A stretch of DNA of 46,860 nt from Opitutus sp. GAS368 (GTDB lineage: Bacteria > Verrucomicrobiota > Verrucomicrobiia > Opitutales > Opitutaceae): contig CAMDOF010000044.1 in the NCBI GenBank assembly GCA_945903465.1, positions 1 to 46,860 on the forward strand, in the 5' to 3' direction. The translations under genes and the position numbers were made by a program. Shown one piece after another: positions 8,612-19,000 of this stretch; position 1 is the first letter of the stretch, and each line of letters begins with the position of its first letter. The notes beneath the pieces were generated by a model. That model did no database searches. It was not told the origin of the DNA and saw only the letters and a list, made by a program, of their open reading frames with translations.

Positions 8612-10522
8612 ATGAAATTCGGTAGCAAATCTCTCGCCATCCTTCTCTTGCTCATCGGCCTCGTGCTGGTGAACTACCTCGCCTCGTCGATTCCCGTGCG
8701 GCTCGACGCCACCTCCGAGTCGATTTATTCGCTCTCGGACGGCACCAAAAAAATGCTGGGGAAAATCGAGGAGCCTCTTTCCCTCGACCTTTATTTCTCC
8801 AAGGACGCCTCGAATCTCCCGATCGCGTACAAGAATTACGCCGCCCGCGTTCAGGAGATGCTCCGCCAGTACGTGCGCGCTTCCCGAGGCAAGCTCACGC
8901 TCAACGTCGTCCATCCTAAGCCCGATACCCCAGAGGAGGAAAAAGCCACCGCCTCTGGCTTGACGCCCCAAGTCGCCCAACAGGGCGGAGAGCAGTTCTT
9001 TTTTGGACTCATCGTCACCCAAGCAGACCAACAAAAGACCATCCCGGCGTTCACCCCGCAGCGTGAACAATTCCTCGAATACGATCTATCAAAGTTGGTT
9101 TATAGTGTTCAACAAATCGACAAACGAAAACTCGGCCTCCTGACCAGTCTGCCGCTGCAGGGCACCAATCCGCAGCAGATGCAAATGATGATGATGATGC
9201 GCCAACAACCGCAACCGTCCCAGATGGTGATGACTGAGCTCGAGCAGTCATTCCAAGTGATCACCGTCGAAGCATCCGCCACTGAACTACCCGCTGGACT
9301 TGATGCGTTAATGATCGCGCATCCCCAAAACGTTTCGTCGAAACTGCAATTCTCCATCGATCAATTTTTGCTCGGCGGCAAACCCGTCTTCCTCGCCGTC
9401 GATCCCGCTTCGCAGCACTTCAAGCGCCAGAGCAATCCCCAACAGGCCATGATGGGCGGCGGGCCCCAAAATGTCTCGAGCGATCTGCCGGCTCTGCTCG
9501 GAGCCTACGGCGTCCAGTACGATCCACAAAAAGTCGTCGGCGATAACGAGAACGCCACTCAAGTCCAGACCGGTGGGGGCGGCGTCGCCCGCTACCCGAT
9601 CTGGCTGAGCCTGCGCGGCAAAGAGGCGTTTAACGCAAAATCGATGACCACCGCTCAGTTGAATTCTGCCATGTTCATCGAGTCTGGGAGCATCTCGAAG
9701 AAAGAGGGAGCGACCATCACCTTCACCCCGCTCGTCGAAACCTCCGCCCAAGCCGGCGATATTCCGAGTATGATGCTGCAATTCGCCCAACCCGACGATG
9801 TGGCCAAGCAGATTACCCCCAGTGGTAAAAAAACCATCGCCGCGTTAGTCACCGGGAAATTCAAGACCGCGTTCCCAGACGGCGCCCCCAAGGACGAAAA
9901 ACCAGCGGATGATCCCACGAAGCCGGATCTAGCTAAAAAGGATGAGCCCAAGCCAGCGACTGACTCTCTCAAAGAATCCAAGGGCAATTCGACGCTCTTT
10001 GTCATCGCGGACACGGATTGGCTCTTCGATGATTACAGTGTCCGTAAGTTCAACTTCTTCGGACAAAGCGGGGCCGAGCCCTTCAACGACAACTTAGCCT
10101 TCGCCGCTAATACCGTCGAGTTCCTCGGGGGTTCCCAAGATTTAATTTCGATCCGCGGCAAGGGCGCCTCGCTGCGTCCCTTCACGGTCGTGCGCAAAAT
10201 GGAAGCATCCGCGCAGAAGCAATACCAAGCCAAGCTGAGCGAACTCGATACTCGCCTTCAGCAGGTCCAGACTAAGCTCGGCGAGCTCCAGGGTAAAAAG
10301 GGCGAGGGCAACCGCCTCATCGCTACCCCCGAAATGGCGAAAGCCATCGAGGAATTCCAAAAGCAACAGGCCGCCATGCGCGGAGAACGCCGCGAAATCC
10401 GCCGAGCGCTCCGCGAAGATATCGACCGCTTAGAAAATCGACTCTTGGTGCTCAACCTGCTGGCAACCCCCATGATCGTCGGCGTATTCGGGTTAATGTT
10501 CTACCGCAACCGCAAGAAGTAA
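8612..10522 (+). CDS. GldG-family ABC transporter auxiliary protein
   Basis: 636 residues with an N-terminal membrane helix (about 8-26) and a C-terminal one (LLVLNLLATPMIVGVFGLMF) just before a basic RNRKK end. The large middle part, presumably periplasmic, begins RLDATSESIYSLSDGTKKML, the typical opening of the ABC_transp_aux / GldG family. Low-complexity stretches occur near residues 185-205 (Met/Gln-rich) and 425-455 (Lys/Asp/Pro-rich). A coiled-coil-like segment (KLSELDTRLQQVQTKLGELQ) precedes the last helix. Known for the family: it partners GldA/GldF-type transporters. Substrate binding is inferred, not shown. Confidence 0.88.
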   Translation: MKFGSKSLAILLLLIGLVLVNYLASSIPVRLDATSESIYSLSDGTKKMLGKIEEPLSLDLYFSKDASNLPIAYKNYAARVQEMLRQYVRASRGKLTLNVVHPKPDTPEEEKATASGLTPQVAQQGGEQFFFGLIVTQADQQKTIPAFTPQREQFLEYDLSKLVYSVQQIDKRKLGLLTSLPLQGTNPQQMQMMMMMRQQPQPSQMVMTELEQSFQVITVEASATELPAGLDALMIAHPQNVSSKLQFSIDQFLLGGKPVFLAVDPASQHFKRQSNPQQAMMGGGPQNVSSDLPALLGAYGVQYDPQKVVGDNENATQVQTGGGGVARYPIWLSLRGKEAFNAKSMTTAQLNSAMFIESGSISKKEGATITFTPLVETSAQAGDIPSMMLQFAQPDDVAKQITPSGKKTIAALVTGKFKTAFPDGAPKDEKPADDPTKPDLAKKDEPKPATDSLKESKGNSTLFVIADTDWLFDDYSVRKFNFFGQSGAEPFNDNLAFAANTVEFLGGSQDLISIRGKGASLRPFTVVRKMEASAQKQYQAKLSELDTRLQQVQTKLGELQGKKGEGNRLIATPEMAKAIEEFQKQQAAMRGERREIRRALREDIDRLENRLLVLNLLATPMIVGVFGLMFYRNRKK

Positions 10523-10642
10523 TCACCCACTCTTCAACCCGCTCGTTCCGAGCCCTTCACGGGGCCCGTGCTTTCTTCGGTAACTTTCAGATCCTTTTGT
10601 GACTTCCGTGCCTGTACTAACAATCGCTCCCACTTATTCGCG

Positions 10643-11821
10643 ATGAAACTCAAAACCCTCATCGTCACTATCCTCATCCTCGCGGCCCTCTCGACGGGAG
10701 CGTTTATTGCTCGCCGTCCCGAAGCGCCGCCGTCGCTCGACGCTCGGCTCAACCAGCCGCTGGTTGATCGAGCCACCATCGAGAAATCCACCAAGCTGCG
10801 TCTCTCCGATGCCGGCAAGACCGTCGAGCTGATCCGGCAGGCCGATGGCACTTGGCGCGTCCCGTCTTATTATGATATGTCCGCCGACTTCACGAAGCTA
10901 TCCGGCTTTGTCGGTAATCTCACCGAGGCAAAGCTGCAACGCCTCGTAACTACGAGTGCCGATCGCATCGCTCGACTCGAATTTAAAGATACCAAAATCG
11001 AGCTGATCGACGCTGCCGATAAACCGGTGATGACCCTGACTCTCGGTAAAAATGCCGAAGTCGGCGGTGGTCGCTACGTAAAAATCGGCGACGAGAAGAA
11101 AGCATTTCTCACTAACCTGACCGCCTACCTCGATACTGAGCCAAAAACTTGGGCTAACCCCGAGTTGATCAACATCAAGGCAGACGACGTTGCCAAAATC
11201 GAAGTTGCCTTCGCCGAGGGGTCACCTGTGAGCGTGGTACGTTCGAAGAAGGACGATCCTTGGGTCGCCGCCAACCCGGTGGCCGGTCAAAAGATCAAAG
11301 CTGATAAGATTGCCACCTTGCTCAGTTCAATCGGAAACCTGCGCTTTTCAGAAACCAACGCGACCGACGATCCTCTCGCTACAGCCGCCAAGTCAAATAG
11401 CCGGACCTTCAAACTGGAAACGTTCGATAAGAAGGTGGTGAAAGTTACCATGGGACGGAAACCCGAGGAAAAGAAAATCAAGCCCCCGAGCGCGACCGCC
11501 GATGGGAAAAGTGGCCCCGCGGCCCTCGGCTCCATCGCTGACCTTGCTAAAAAATCGAGCGAAGCGAAGCCCGGTGATGAAAAGAAAGACGACAAGCCGA
11601 TCGGTCCCGAGTTCGAAACGATCCCCGCTGGTCCCGTTTTCGTGAGCGTAGACCACAGCGACGGTGCTGCCGCCATTAACTCTCTGATGCAAAAACGCGC
11701 ATTTCAAATCGCCGATTATACATTCACCGGTCTGCCGCAGAAGTCAGATGAGCTCTTCGAGCCAGCGCCTCCCGTCGCCGCTCCCACCGCTCCAGATAAA
11801 CCTGCCGCGCCTCCGAAATAA
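10643..11821 (+). CDS. DUF4340 domain protein of the Gld-type ABC operon
   Basis: 392 residues from ATG 10643; an upstream in-frame start at 10568 would add 25 residues before the leader and is less likely. The N-terminus MKLKTLIVTILILAALSTGA is a membrane anchor or signal. The body shows the DUF4340 pattern: a disulfide-free beta-rich periplasmic domain with repeated VELIRQADGTWRVPS, ADFTKLSGFVGNL and LTLGKNAEVGGGRYVKIGD segments. A Pro/Ala-rich tail ends the protein. This family nearly always follows GldG-like genes, as here (120-bp gap), and probably works with that transporter at the cell envelope. Function is unknown. Confidence 0.85.
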   Translation: MKLKTLIVTILILAALSTGAFIARRPEAPPSLDARLNQPLVDRATIEKSTKLRLSDAGKTVELIRQADGTWRVPSYYDMSADFTKLSGFVGNLTEAKLQRLVTTSADRIARLEFKDTKIELIDAADKPVMTLTLGKNAEVGGGRYVKIGDEKKAFLTNLTAYLDTEPKTWANPELINIKADDVAKIEVAFAEGSPVSVVRSKKDDPWVAANPVAGQKIKADKIATLLSSIGNLRFSETNATDDPLATAAKSNSRTFKLETFDKKVVKVTMGRKPEEKKIKPPSATADGKSGPAALGSIADLAKKSSEAKPGDEKKDDKPIGPEFETIPAGPVFVSVDHSDGAAAINSLMQKRAFQIADYTFTGLPQKSDELFEPAPPVAAPTAPDKPAAPPK

Positions 11822-11846
11822 CCTCCCGGCCAGCGACCGCTAGCTA

Positions 11847-11876
11847 AGCGCGGACTACAATGTCCGCGCTTTTTTA
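11847..11876 (+). terminator. Rho-independent terminator of the ABC operon
   Basis: A perfect 9-bp stem, AGCGCGGAC (11847-11855) with GTCCGCGCT (11862-11870), encloses a 6-nt loop and runs directly into a T-run to 11875. It lies 25 bp after the stop codon of the DUF4340 gene and is the clearest terminator in the window. Confidence 0.9.
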
Positions 11877-12400
11877 TGCACAGCCACCGCCAACTTCCCC
11901 ATCCCAAACGGGCGCCGGGCCGGGCGCGGGAGTTGCCTCGGGTCCCTCTTTGTGCTGGTTGATCCATCTTTGGTTTTTCTCGCGGCTTATCCCGTTCGGC
12001 TCATGGCCAGAACCTGATCTTGGGTCGGGCGGCCCAATTAACCCGAGTTCGTCAAGTCGCCGAACGCTTTTGCATAGGCGTTCAGGCCTCCCATACGCGC
12101 GCGGCCCTTCCCGGCGCAACGTCTCCAGCAACGACCAGAGGCACCCCGAATGGAATCTCCCTCCGGCGTTTCGGCCGATGAAGTTGTTTTCTGCGTTTTT
12201 GTGCAGGCTCTGCGGTGCGCAAGGCCCGGGTTCTTGAAAGGGAGCTTACCCCATAGCTTCAGCGGATTGCGCGTTTTTTTGGGTTCGCCAACGGCTAAGC
12301 GAGCGCTTCCTTTAGCTCTGCTATCTGCGAGCGCCGCCTCCCTCGTGCGGTGATTCTGCCCCTCCCCCCAACCAGCCCGACCGCGGTCCTTCGACTTCCC
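11877..12400. other. Gene-free interval upstream of the first TonB-dependent receptor
   Basis: About 520 bp between the terminator and the receptor gene. No gene, RNA or repeat is recognised. It must contain the receptor promoter, which I cannot locate with confidence. Confidence 0.5.
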
Positions 12401-15400
12401 ATGACCTTTCAACTCCGCATGGTATTACTCGCACGCCTGACCGCCGCCGTCGGCGCCGCGCTTTTGTTGGCGGCGGCGCCGTTTGCCGCTGAAGCGCCGC
12501 GGCCGGCTGCCACCTCCCCGGTGCAACTCTCGCCGTTCCTGGTCTCTACCGAGGGCGATGAAGGTTACCGCGCGGCGAACACCCTCTCCGGCACGCGCAT
12601 GAACGCGTCGCTCTTCCATACGCCCGCCGCGATCTCCGTGCTCACGCAGGAATTTCTCGACGACATCGGCGCGGAAAATGTCGCCGACATGCTCAAGTTC
12701 GCGACGAGCTCCGACAACGACCGCACCGACTCCGGCAACCTCGCTCAGGCGTGGGACGTGCGTGCCACCATCCGTGGCTTCACCGAATCCGTCATCACGC
12801 GAGACTATCTGCCTAACTTGGTGCAAAACCGCGGCATTCTCGCCAACGACCGCTTCAACGTCGATCGGGCCGACGTCAGCCGCGGCCCCAACTCCATCCT
12901 TTACGGTGCGAGCCGGCCCGGCGGTGCATTCAACCTCAACTCCAAGCGCGCCGTAGTTAACGGCCACCAGAAGAACGCGCAGTTATTGGTCGGTCGCTGG
13001 GGGAAGAAACGCAGCGAGGCCGACTTCGCGTTTCCCCTCATCAAAGACAAGCTTGCTCTCCGCACTAATGCCATGTGGGAGGACCGCCGCGGCTGGTTCG
13101 AGTTCGAGATGCTCAAGGCCAAGGGCGTCGCCGTCGCGACGACGTGGCAGCCGTTCAAGACCACGCAGGTGCGCGCCGGGGTGGAGCGCATGGCACGGGA
13201 GCAGGTGACGCCGGGCAATTTTCCGCACTCTGACTTCGGCTATTCGCGTTGGGTGTTGAACGGTGCGCCGGCCGCCCCCAATCCGCTCCAGCCCGCCACC
13301 AACCCCGCGCCTTTGCTGCTGCGCGTCATCAACACGCTGCAGTCCGTCTACGCGCCGCAGATCCGCGCGCAACCGTTCCGCCTCTCGACCACGGGCGCCG
13401 ACATGCGCCCCGATCTCGCGGGTACCCAGGCACCGGGGTTCTTTGAAACGATTAGTGCCGGCGCCGCGCCTTCCGGAGGCACGATTGATGACCCATTCTG
13501 GGGTCAGGCGTTCCCCGCCAACGCCTATCTCCCCGGGCCCGGCCGCAGCACCAACAACGATTACACGCTCGCCTCCGTCTTCATCGATCAGCGCGCCGGC
13601 CCCGTAAGCATCGAACTCGGCTGGGCGCGCACGGAATATTTCCGCGGCTTCACGCAGGCCAACCTCAACGCCATCGGCGATCCCAACCCCGTGCTGCCCG
13701 GCGCCTATTTCGCCGACGGCGACTCGGTCATCGCCGCCGGCCGCCTGCCCGGCACGCTGCTGCCCGACATCGCGCGCACGAATCCCTTCGTCGGCCTACC
13801 CTATGTGCAGGGTCAGGCGCAGCGCCAACTCTTTAACCAGCGCGTCGAGACGTGGCGCGCCACCATCGGCTACGAGCTCGATCTCGAGCGCCGTCGGGCG
13901 TGGCTCGGTCGCCACAGCCTCGCCGCCGCGTGGCAGAAGGAGCGTAGTTTTTTCGGCAATGGCGTCATCGCGGAATACAACCTCGCGCCCGGTAACGCGC
14001 AGCCCATCGACGCCGCGACCAACATCATTTTTCGCCGCACCTATCTGGATTTCTCGCGGCCCGGCGGCGTCCGCGGCGGCCTCGATCCCTGGACCAACCC
14101 GATCCCAGAGTCGCCCGGCATGAAGGCCGGCTTCGTCTTCAACAACCTCTACCCGTGGGTCGCGCAGAAAAATACGAGCGGCATGCTCGCGTTGCAAAGC
14201 CGCTGGGCCGGCGACCGCGTGGTGCTCACCGGCGGCTACCGCCGCGACCGCGCCGAGGTCATGGACGCCAACGCCGGCGGCGAGCGCTTGCCCAATTCCA
14301 CCAATGCGTGGCTCGTACGCCCCTACCGGTTTGAGGGCGCCACACTCACCGCCAACAACGGCGCGACCAAGACGCTCGGCACGGTCGTCACCGCGCTGCC
14401 GTGGCTGGGCTTCTCTTACAACCGGTCGCAGAGCGTGTTTCCGCAGGGCGCTTTCAAGGACATCTTCGCCCGCGTGCTGCCGCCCATCGAGGGCGACGGC
14501 CAAGACTACGGCGTGCGCCTCATGCTGCTCGGCGGCCGCCTCTCGGCCAACCTGAATGTCTACCGCGCCGAGGGCATCAATCAGTTCCAGCCCGCCCTCA
14601 ACACGCCCAAGAGCAATATCTCCACCGCCTCCAACGCCGTCCTCACAACGCTCCGTGCCCGCGGCCTGCCGCTCCCCGCGGTCGTCACCGCCGCGGGCAT
14701 CACGCTCCTCGGCACCGAATCGCAATCCCGCGACAGCTCCGACCTCGCGGGCCGCGGCACCGAAATCGAGATCACCGGCCGCCTCGCACCCGGCTTGAGC
14801 CTCACGCTGAACGCCGCCCGCAACCAGCTCAGGCAGGCCAACATCCTCTCCGACTCGATGGCCTTCCTCGGCAGCGTGAAATCCGAGTGGGAACGGAGCA
14901 CCGCGCGCCTCGACGACACGCCCGCCGCCGTCGCGACCTTTGTGCGTGCGCGCGACAGCACACCGCAGCGCGACTTCGTCACTAACCCCGCGACCTTCGC
15001 CGACGTTTACGCCTACAACCTCTCCGCCGTCGATCCCTTCCTGCGCGGCACCGGCAAGTCGCCCTTCGCTCACGTCGAGCACACCTTCAACACCTTCGCG
15101 AGCTATCGCTTACCCAACGACGCCCCGCGCCTCGCCCGCGGCGCGCGCGCTGGCCTCGGCGCCAATTACCGCGGCCCCGCCGTTATCGGTTACGACTCGG
15201 CCAACGGCGACGCCGTGATTCCCGGCCGCAGCGCCATCACGTGGAGCGGTATGCTCGGCAAACGCTTCGCCCTCTCCCGTGGCCAGAGCTTCGACCTCCA
15301 GCTCAATGTGGAGAACATTTTTGGCCAGGAAGCGCGCCTCCCGTATTCCGCCACCGCCCCCGGCGTGATCGTGCGCTACCTCCTGCCGCGCGTGCGCCAC

Positions 15401-15433
15401 TCGTGGACGATGCGGGCCACCTACGGCTTTTGA
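12401..15433 (+). CDS. TonB-dependent outer-membrane receptor
   Basis: 1010 residues from ATG 12401 (another Met at 12419; the frame is also open 17 codons upstream). A signal peptide (LTAAVGAALLLAAAPFAAEA) is followed by VQLSPFLVSTEGDEGYRAAN, the SPF-containing mature N-terminus I associate with Opitutaceae receptors. The plug domain includes IRGFTESVITRDYLPN and the conserved VSRGPNSILYGASRPGGAFN segment. The rest is a beta-barrel rich in aromatic alternation, ending in MRATYGF with terminal Phe, the normal outer-membrane insertion signal. It imports a ligand using TonB energy. No ligand is indicated by neighbours. Its 3' end faces the second receptor, with a broken MFS gene between. Confidence 0.92.
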   Translation: MTFQLRMVLLARLTAAVGAALLLAAAPFAAEAPRPAATSPVQLSPFLVSTEGDEGYRAANTLSGTRMNASLFHTPAAISVLTQEFLDDIGAENVADMLKFATSSDNDRTDSGNLAQAWDVRATIRGFTESVITRDYLPNLVQNRGILANDRFNVDRADVSRGPNSILYGASRPGGAFNLNSKRAVVNGHQKNAQLLVGRWGKKRSEADFAFPLIKDKLALRTNAMWEDRRGWFEFEMLKAKGVAVATTWQPFKTTQVRAGVERMAREQVTPGNFPHSDFGYSRWVLNGAPAAPNPLQPATNPAPLLLRVINTLQSVYAPQIRAQPFRLSTTGADMRPDLAGTQAPGFFETISAGAAPSGGTIDDPFWGQAFPANAYLPGPGRSTNNDYTLASVFIDQRAGPVSIELGWARTEYFRGFTQANLNAIGDPNPVLPGAYFADGDSVIAAGRLPGTLLPDIARTNPFVGLPYVQGQAQRQLFNQRVETWRATIGYELDLERRRAWLGRHSLAAAWQKERSFFGNGVIAEYNLAPGNAQPIDAATNIIFRRTYLDFSRPGGVRGGLDPWTNPIPESPGMKAGFVFNNLYPWVAQKNTSGMLALQSRWAGDRVVLTGGYRRDRAEVMDANAGGERLPNSTNAWLVRPYRFEGATLTANNGATKTLGTVVTALPWLGFSYNRSQSVFPQGAFKDIFARVLPPIEGDGQDYGVRLMLLGGRLSANLNVYRAEGINQFQPALNTPKSNISTASNAVLTTLRARGLPLPAVVTAAGITLLGTESQSRDSSDLAGRGTEIEITGRLAPGLSLTLNAARNQLRQANILSDSMAFLGSVKSEWERSTARLDDTPAAVATFVRARDSTPQRDFVTNPATFADVYAYNLSAVDPFLRGTGKSPFAHVEHTFNTFASYRLPNDAPRLARGARAGLGANYRGPAVIGYDSANGDAVIPGRSAITWSGMLGKRFALSRGQSFDLQLNVENIFGQEARLPYSATAPGVIVRYLLPRVRHSWTMRATYGF

Positions 15434-15570
15434 GCTTGTTCGGGGCGGTTGAAGCCAGATCGGCCCCTCCGCGTCGGTGCCGATCTCCGTCCACTCCGAG
15501 ACGTAACCATTCCAGTTGCATCCGCCATAAACCCTCCCGCCGCAAATCCAGTTTACCGGGAGCCCACCCA

Positions 15571-15586
15571 CCAAAACAAGTTTTGG
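15571..15586. repeat. Short perfect inverted repeat
   Basis: CCAAAAC (15571-15577) and GTTTTGG (15580-15586) are perfect complements around a 2-bp centre. It lies 11 bp before a second inverted repeat in the same intergenic gap. Confidence 0.7.
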
Positions 15587-15596
15587 CCCCGACTGG

Positions 15597-15644
15597 AAGA
15601 AACAGCTTTCTTTTCCCACCAGGGACTTACAGAAGCTGTTTCTT
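15597..15644. repeat. 12-bp inverted repeat with 24-bp loop
   Basis: AAGAAACAGCTT (15597-15608) and AAGCTGTTTCTT (15633-15644) are perfect reverse complements. With the palindrome at 15571 they form a compact cluster 140 bp after the first receptor gene. It could be a remnant of a mobile repeat or a processing or termination structure; no T-run follows the stem. Confidence 0.75.
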
Positions 15645-15720
15645 GAGAGCCACCCTTCCGCCCGCAACGCCTGAGCGAAGCCTGTCCATCCACGGCGGCG
15701 ACACGATCGGCGGCGAACGG

Positions 15721-16000
15721 GTCTCTTTGACGGGGGTGGCGTATTTGCTGAACGACTACAACCGGCAGGCGGTGTTCGCCGTGTTCCCTTCTTTGAAGGC
15801 GACCCCGGCATGAACGACAAGCAACTCGGTCGCACCGGCGTCAGGTTTCTCTGCGTCGATGTTTTCGGTTGTTCCATCGGCGGGCAACTTGCGGACCGGT
15901 TTTCGAAGCGCCGGCTCGTCGGACTCAGTCTCGTCGTGGGGAGCACCGTGACCATCGCCAACGGCTTCGCGGGCTCGGCTTGCCTGTGGCGCAACCGCCG
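15721..16000 (+). pseudogene. Frameshifted N-terminal remnant of an MFS transporter
   Basis: Two adjacent frames together read as the start of a major facilitator transporter. In the first (to about 15810), VAYLLNDYNRQAVFAVFPSL looks like TM1 with the N-Y-x-x-R-Q pattern. The second, from about 15810, continues MNDKQLGRTG and then CSIGGQLADRFSKRRLVGLS, which contains MFS motif A (G-x-L-A-D-R-x-x-x-R-R), then a TM-like segment to about residue 60. One missing base near 15800-15810 explains the shift. The remnant stops where the second receptor gene ends; ten or so TM helices are missing. Seen: motif and frameshift. Inferred: loss of a transporter that once served this locus. Confidence 0.6.
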
Positions 16001-16018
16001 TGTCGCCGCGCGTGGCGG

Positions 16019-19000
16019 TCAGAGCTTGAGGGTCGTCGTAAACAGGAAACTGGTCGGCTCGGTGAAGCTGCCGATGCGGACCGGCAAGCTGACCCGGTTG
16101 GGCTTCGTAATGTCTCCGCCGGGTGGACGCGCTTGCAGGCAGGCATCTTGATAAACGACCTGCTGGTTGTTCGTGAGATTCCGGATGCGAAGCTGGAAGA
16201 CAATTTGGTTGGGCCGCCAGCGTGCGCCCGATGTCAGTTTCAGTGTGTAGCCGGCCGTGGCCGTAAATAGCGTGGGCAGTTTAACGTAGACGCCGTCGTT
16301 CGTGCCCAGATTGGGATCGTCGACGGCGAGGTTGGGATTGGTGGGGCTCACGATCGTGTCGGCCGTGCGATATTGGAGGAAGTTGGTGCCACGATACTGG
16401 CCGCCGAGGCCGATGCTGACGCCCTTGAAGCGCCCGTTCTGAATGGTGTAATCCAAAAATACGTTGGCGGTTTTTCGATTGGTGCCTCGCAACGGCGTGT
16501 CGGTGAGGATGGTTTCGTAGTTGGCCCAGATGTTATTGTAGTCGTTGACGGCGTTGGTGCGTTCGGCGGACACAGCGGGCGTCACCGCAGGATTGATCAC
16601 CGCGAGGCCGGGGGCGTGGGGGGCGTTGCTTGGCTTCTGCGTTGGATCGAGCAGACCGCCGGCATCTTCGAGCACTTGTTTGTAGAACGCGGCGTTTTCG
16701 AGGACAAAGTCGCGCGCGAGCGGGAAGCGCTCGTAGTTCTCCACTTTGCCGGTGCCGAAATTGACCATCATGCGCAGGCCCTTCGCGAGTTGACCCTGAA
16801 CCTCCAGCTCGATGCCGCGATTCTTCGCCGACTGGTAATCGGTGCCGAACACATCAGGGATGCCCCGGGTATTGCGCCCGCCGGAGGTCGCGTCGTTGGC
16901 GTGGTTCCGGCTGAGCAGATTATTGATCGAGCCGGTCGTGGGTGCGGCGATGCGCTGATGTTCCTCGACGTTGTAAAAGGAGTTCGCGTTCGCCGTGAGT
17001 CGGCCATTGAAGAACGTGAAACGCAGACCGGTGTCGTAGCCGCGGCCAGTCTGCGGCTCGACGACGTCGTTGGTGAGCGTGAAGGCCCCCACGGGAGGCG
17101 TGACATAACTCGTCGCACTGTTCGCTGAAAGTGAAATCCACTTCAACGCGTGATAAACGAAACCGTCGCTGATCCGGAAGCCGTCACCCTTGTTGATGGG
17201 ATTGCTGGAGTCGTTGCGAAAACGGTCATTCGCGAAAAAAGGCACGCCGACCTGGACGCCGTTGTTCGACGTGTTGGCGGGAATCGCCGTATTTACGCGC
17301 GGGCGCGTGGCGGCAGGGATCGGGGCGGTCGCCAGCGCGGCGCCGGTGGTGTTGTCGCGCGGAATGTAGGTGAGCGCGCGCCAATCGGCCGGTGCATCGG
17401 GTTTGTAGAAGAGCGTGTAGCCGTCCCAGTTGGCCGGAAGATTCCCGAACTCCATTCGGGAGCGTTGTTTTGTTTGGTAGGCGTCAAACCGCGTGGAGGA
17501 GAGAAAAACCAGTTTGCCGCCGAAGTATTTCGCGCTGCCGGCGAGGATCGCGTTGTTGAAGGTCTCATCCTGGTCATTCCAGTCGCCGATCACCCAGCGC
17601 GGCTGAACGGTGACGGTCGAGGCGACGGGATTGTTGAGGTCGACCCAGTTGACCTTGTAGACGGAGGCCGGGACGCCGGAATCGGTATAAGGCCGCGCCG
17701 ATTCGTTCCAGTAATAGCGGAAACGGATCTGCTCGTCGGCGCCCTGCCACATGCGAGGATCGGCGTTCGACGCCAGGCTGAAAACGTAGTTGCGATTGCG
17801 AATGTTTCGCTTGGCGAGAGAGGTGTTAAGGTTGAACACGTAGTCGCCCCAGTGGCCGTAATTGTGCTTCCAGCCGACGTTGCCGCGAAGGGCGGTGTTG
17901 GTCGTAAAGCGGTTGTTCCACACGAGCGGAGTGTCCATGTAGGGCTGAAGGAAATGGGTATTGGCGGTGCCGTTCGGGAGCGTCTGATTGATATCGATCC
18001 GGACGTTCCGGAGGTTGTTCGGATTCATCCGTCGGTCGTGCACCTGGTTCACATCGCCGCCGAGTTCGAGGTAGAGGCTGTCGCCGACCTGGTGGGCCAG
18101 CGTGAAATTGGCGTCCTTGGTACGCTGACCGAGAATTTCGGTATCGAGGGAATTATTGAAGCGCTTGTCGGGCACCCGAAACGCCGAGCCGGCGAGCGCG
18201 CGGTTGAAACGGTCGGCGGGCAACAGGGACTGGTAGCGCAGGTCGAGTTCGCCGCCGTTCGCCGTGTTCGTGATGATCGCGGGGAGCGTGGTCGTCGAGC
18301 CGGCGTTGCCGAACGGCAGCGCGGCGGCACCGGCGGCCGTGAGCGCGCGGGTGTAGACTGTGCCGTTCCAGAGCATCGGCGTCCGCGCGGTCTCGTCGGC
18401 GCGCCGCGTGTAGCCCTCGTTCTGGTAATTCATGACCGCGCTCTGACCGGAAAACGGACTGAAGACGTAATAGGGGCTGCCTTGGCGGTTCACACCCTGG
18501 GTCTCGCCGTTCCACGTGAGCGCATAGCCGAGGGCGTTGACGGCTCCGGGCGTGTCGCTCTGGTTGCCCCAGAGTGCATTGGTGATCGGACCGCGGAACA
18601 CGGTGCGCCCATCCCAGCCGGACACATTGTCGAAGAGGTTTACCTGGGGATTATTTCTTTTTGTGTGGTCGTAGGCGCCCTCCAGACGGAGTTCGGTCTT
18701 CGGCGTGATCATGTAGGAAGCGGCGACGGTGAGGCCCTTGGTCTTCTCAAACTCGCCGAGCCGCCACCCGCCCCGGTCGAAGAGGACGGCGTTGGCGCGC
18801 ACGGCGAGGCGATCGGTCAGCGGACGATTGATATCGATCGTCGTCCGCCTGTAGTCCCACGAGCCGTAGGTGAACGCGAGCGTCTCGGCCGACCGGTCGT
18901 AGCGCGCGCGTTTGGTCTGGCCGCCCATGCCGCCGCCGAGCGCCGTGTTGCCACCGATGCTGAAGAGCGCGGCATTGGGTCCGCGGCTGAAATCGTAGCG

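Noticed and set aside
13796..15082. Long open frame (428 codons) on the minus strand
   Set aside because: Antisense to the first TonB-dependent receptor, with no domain signature and no leader.
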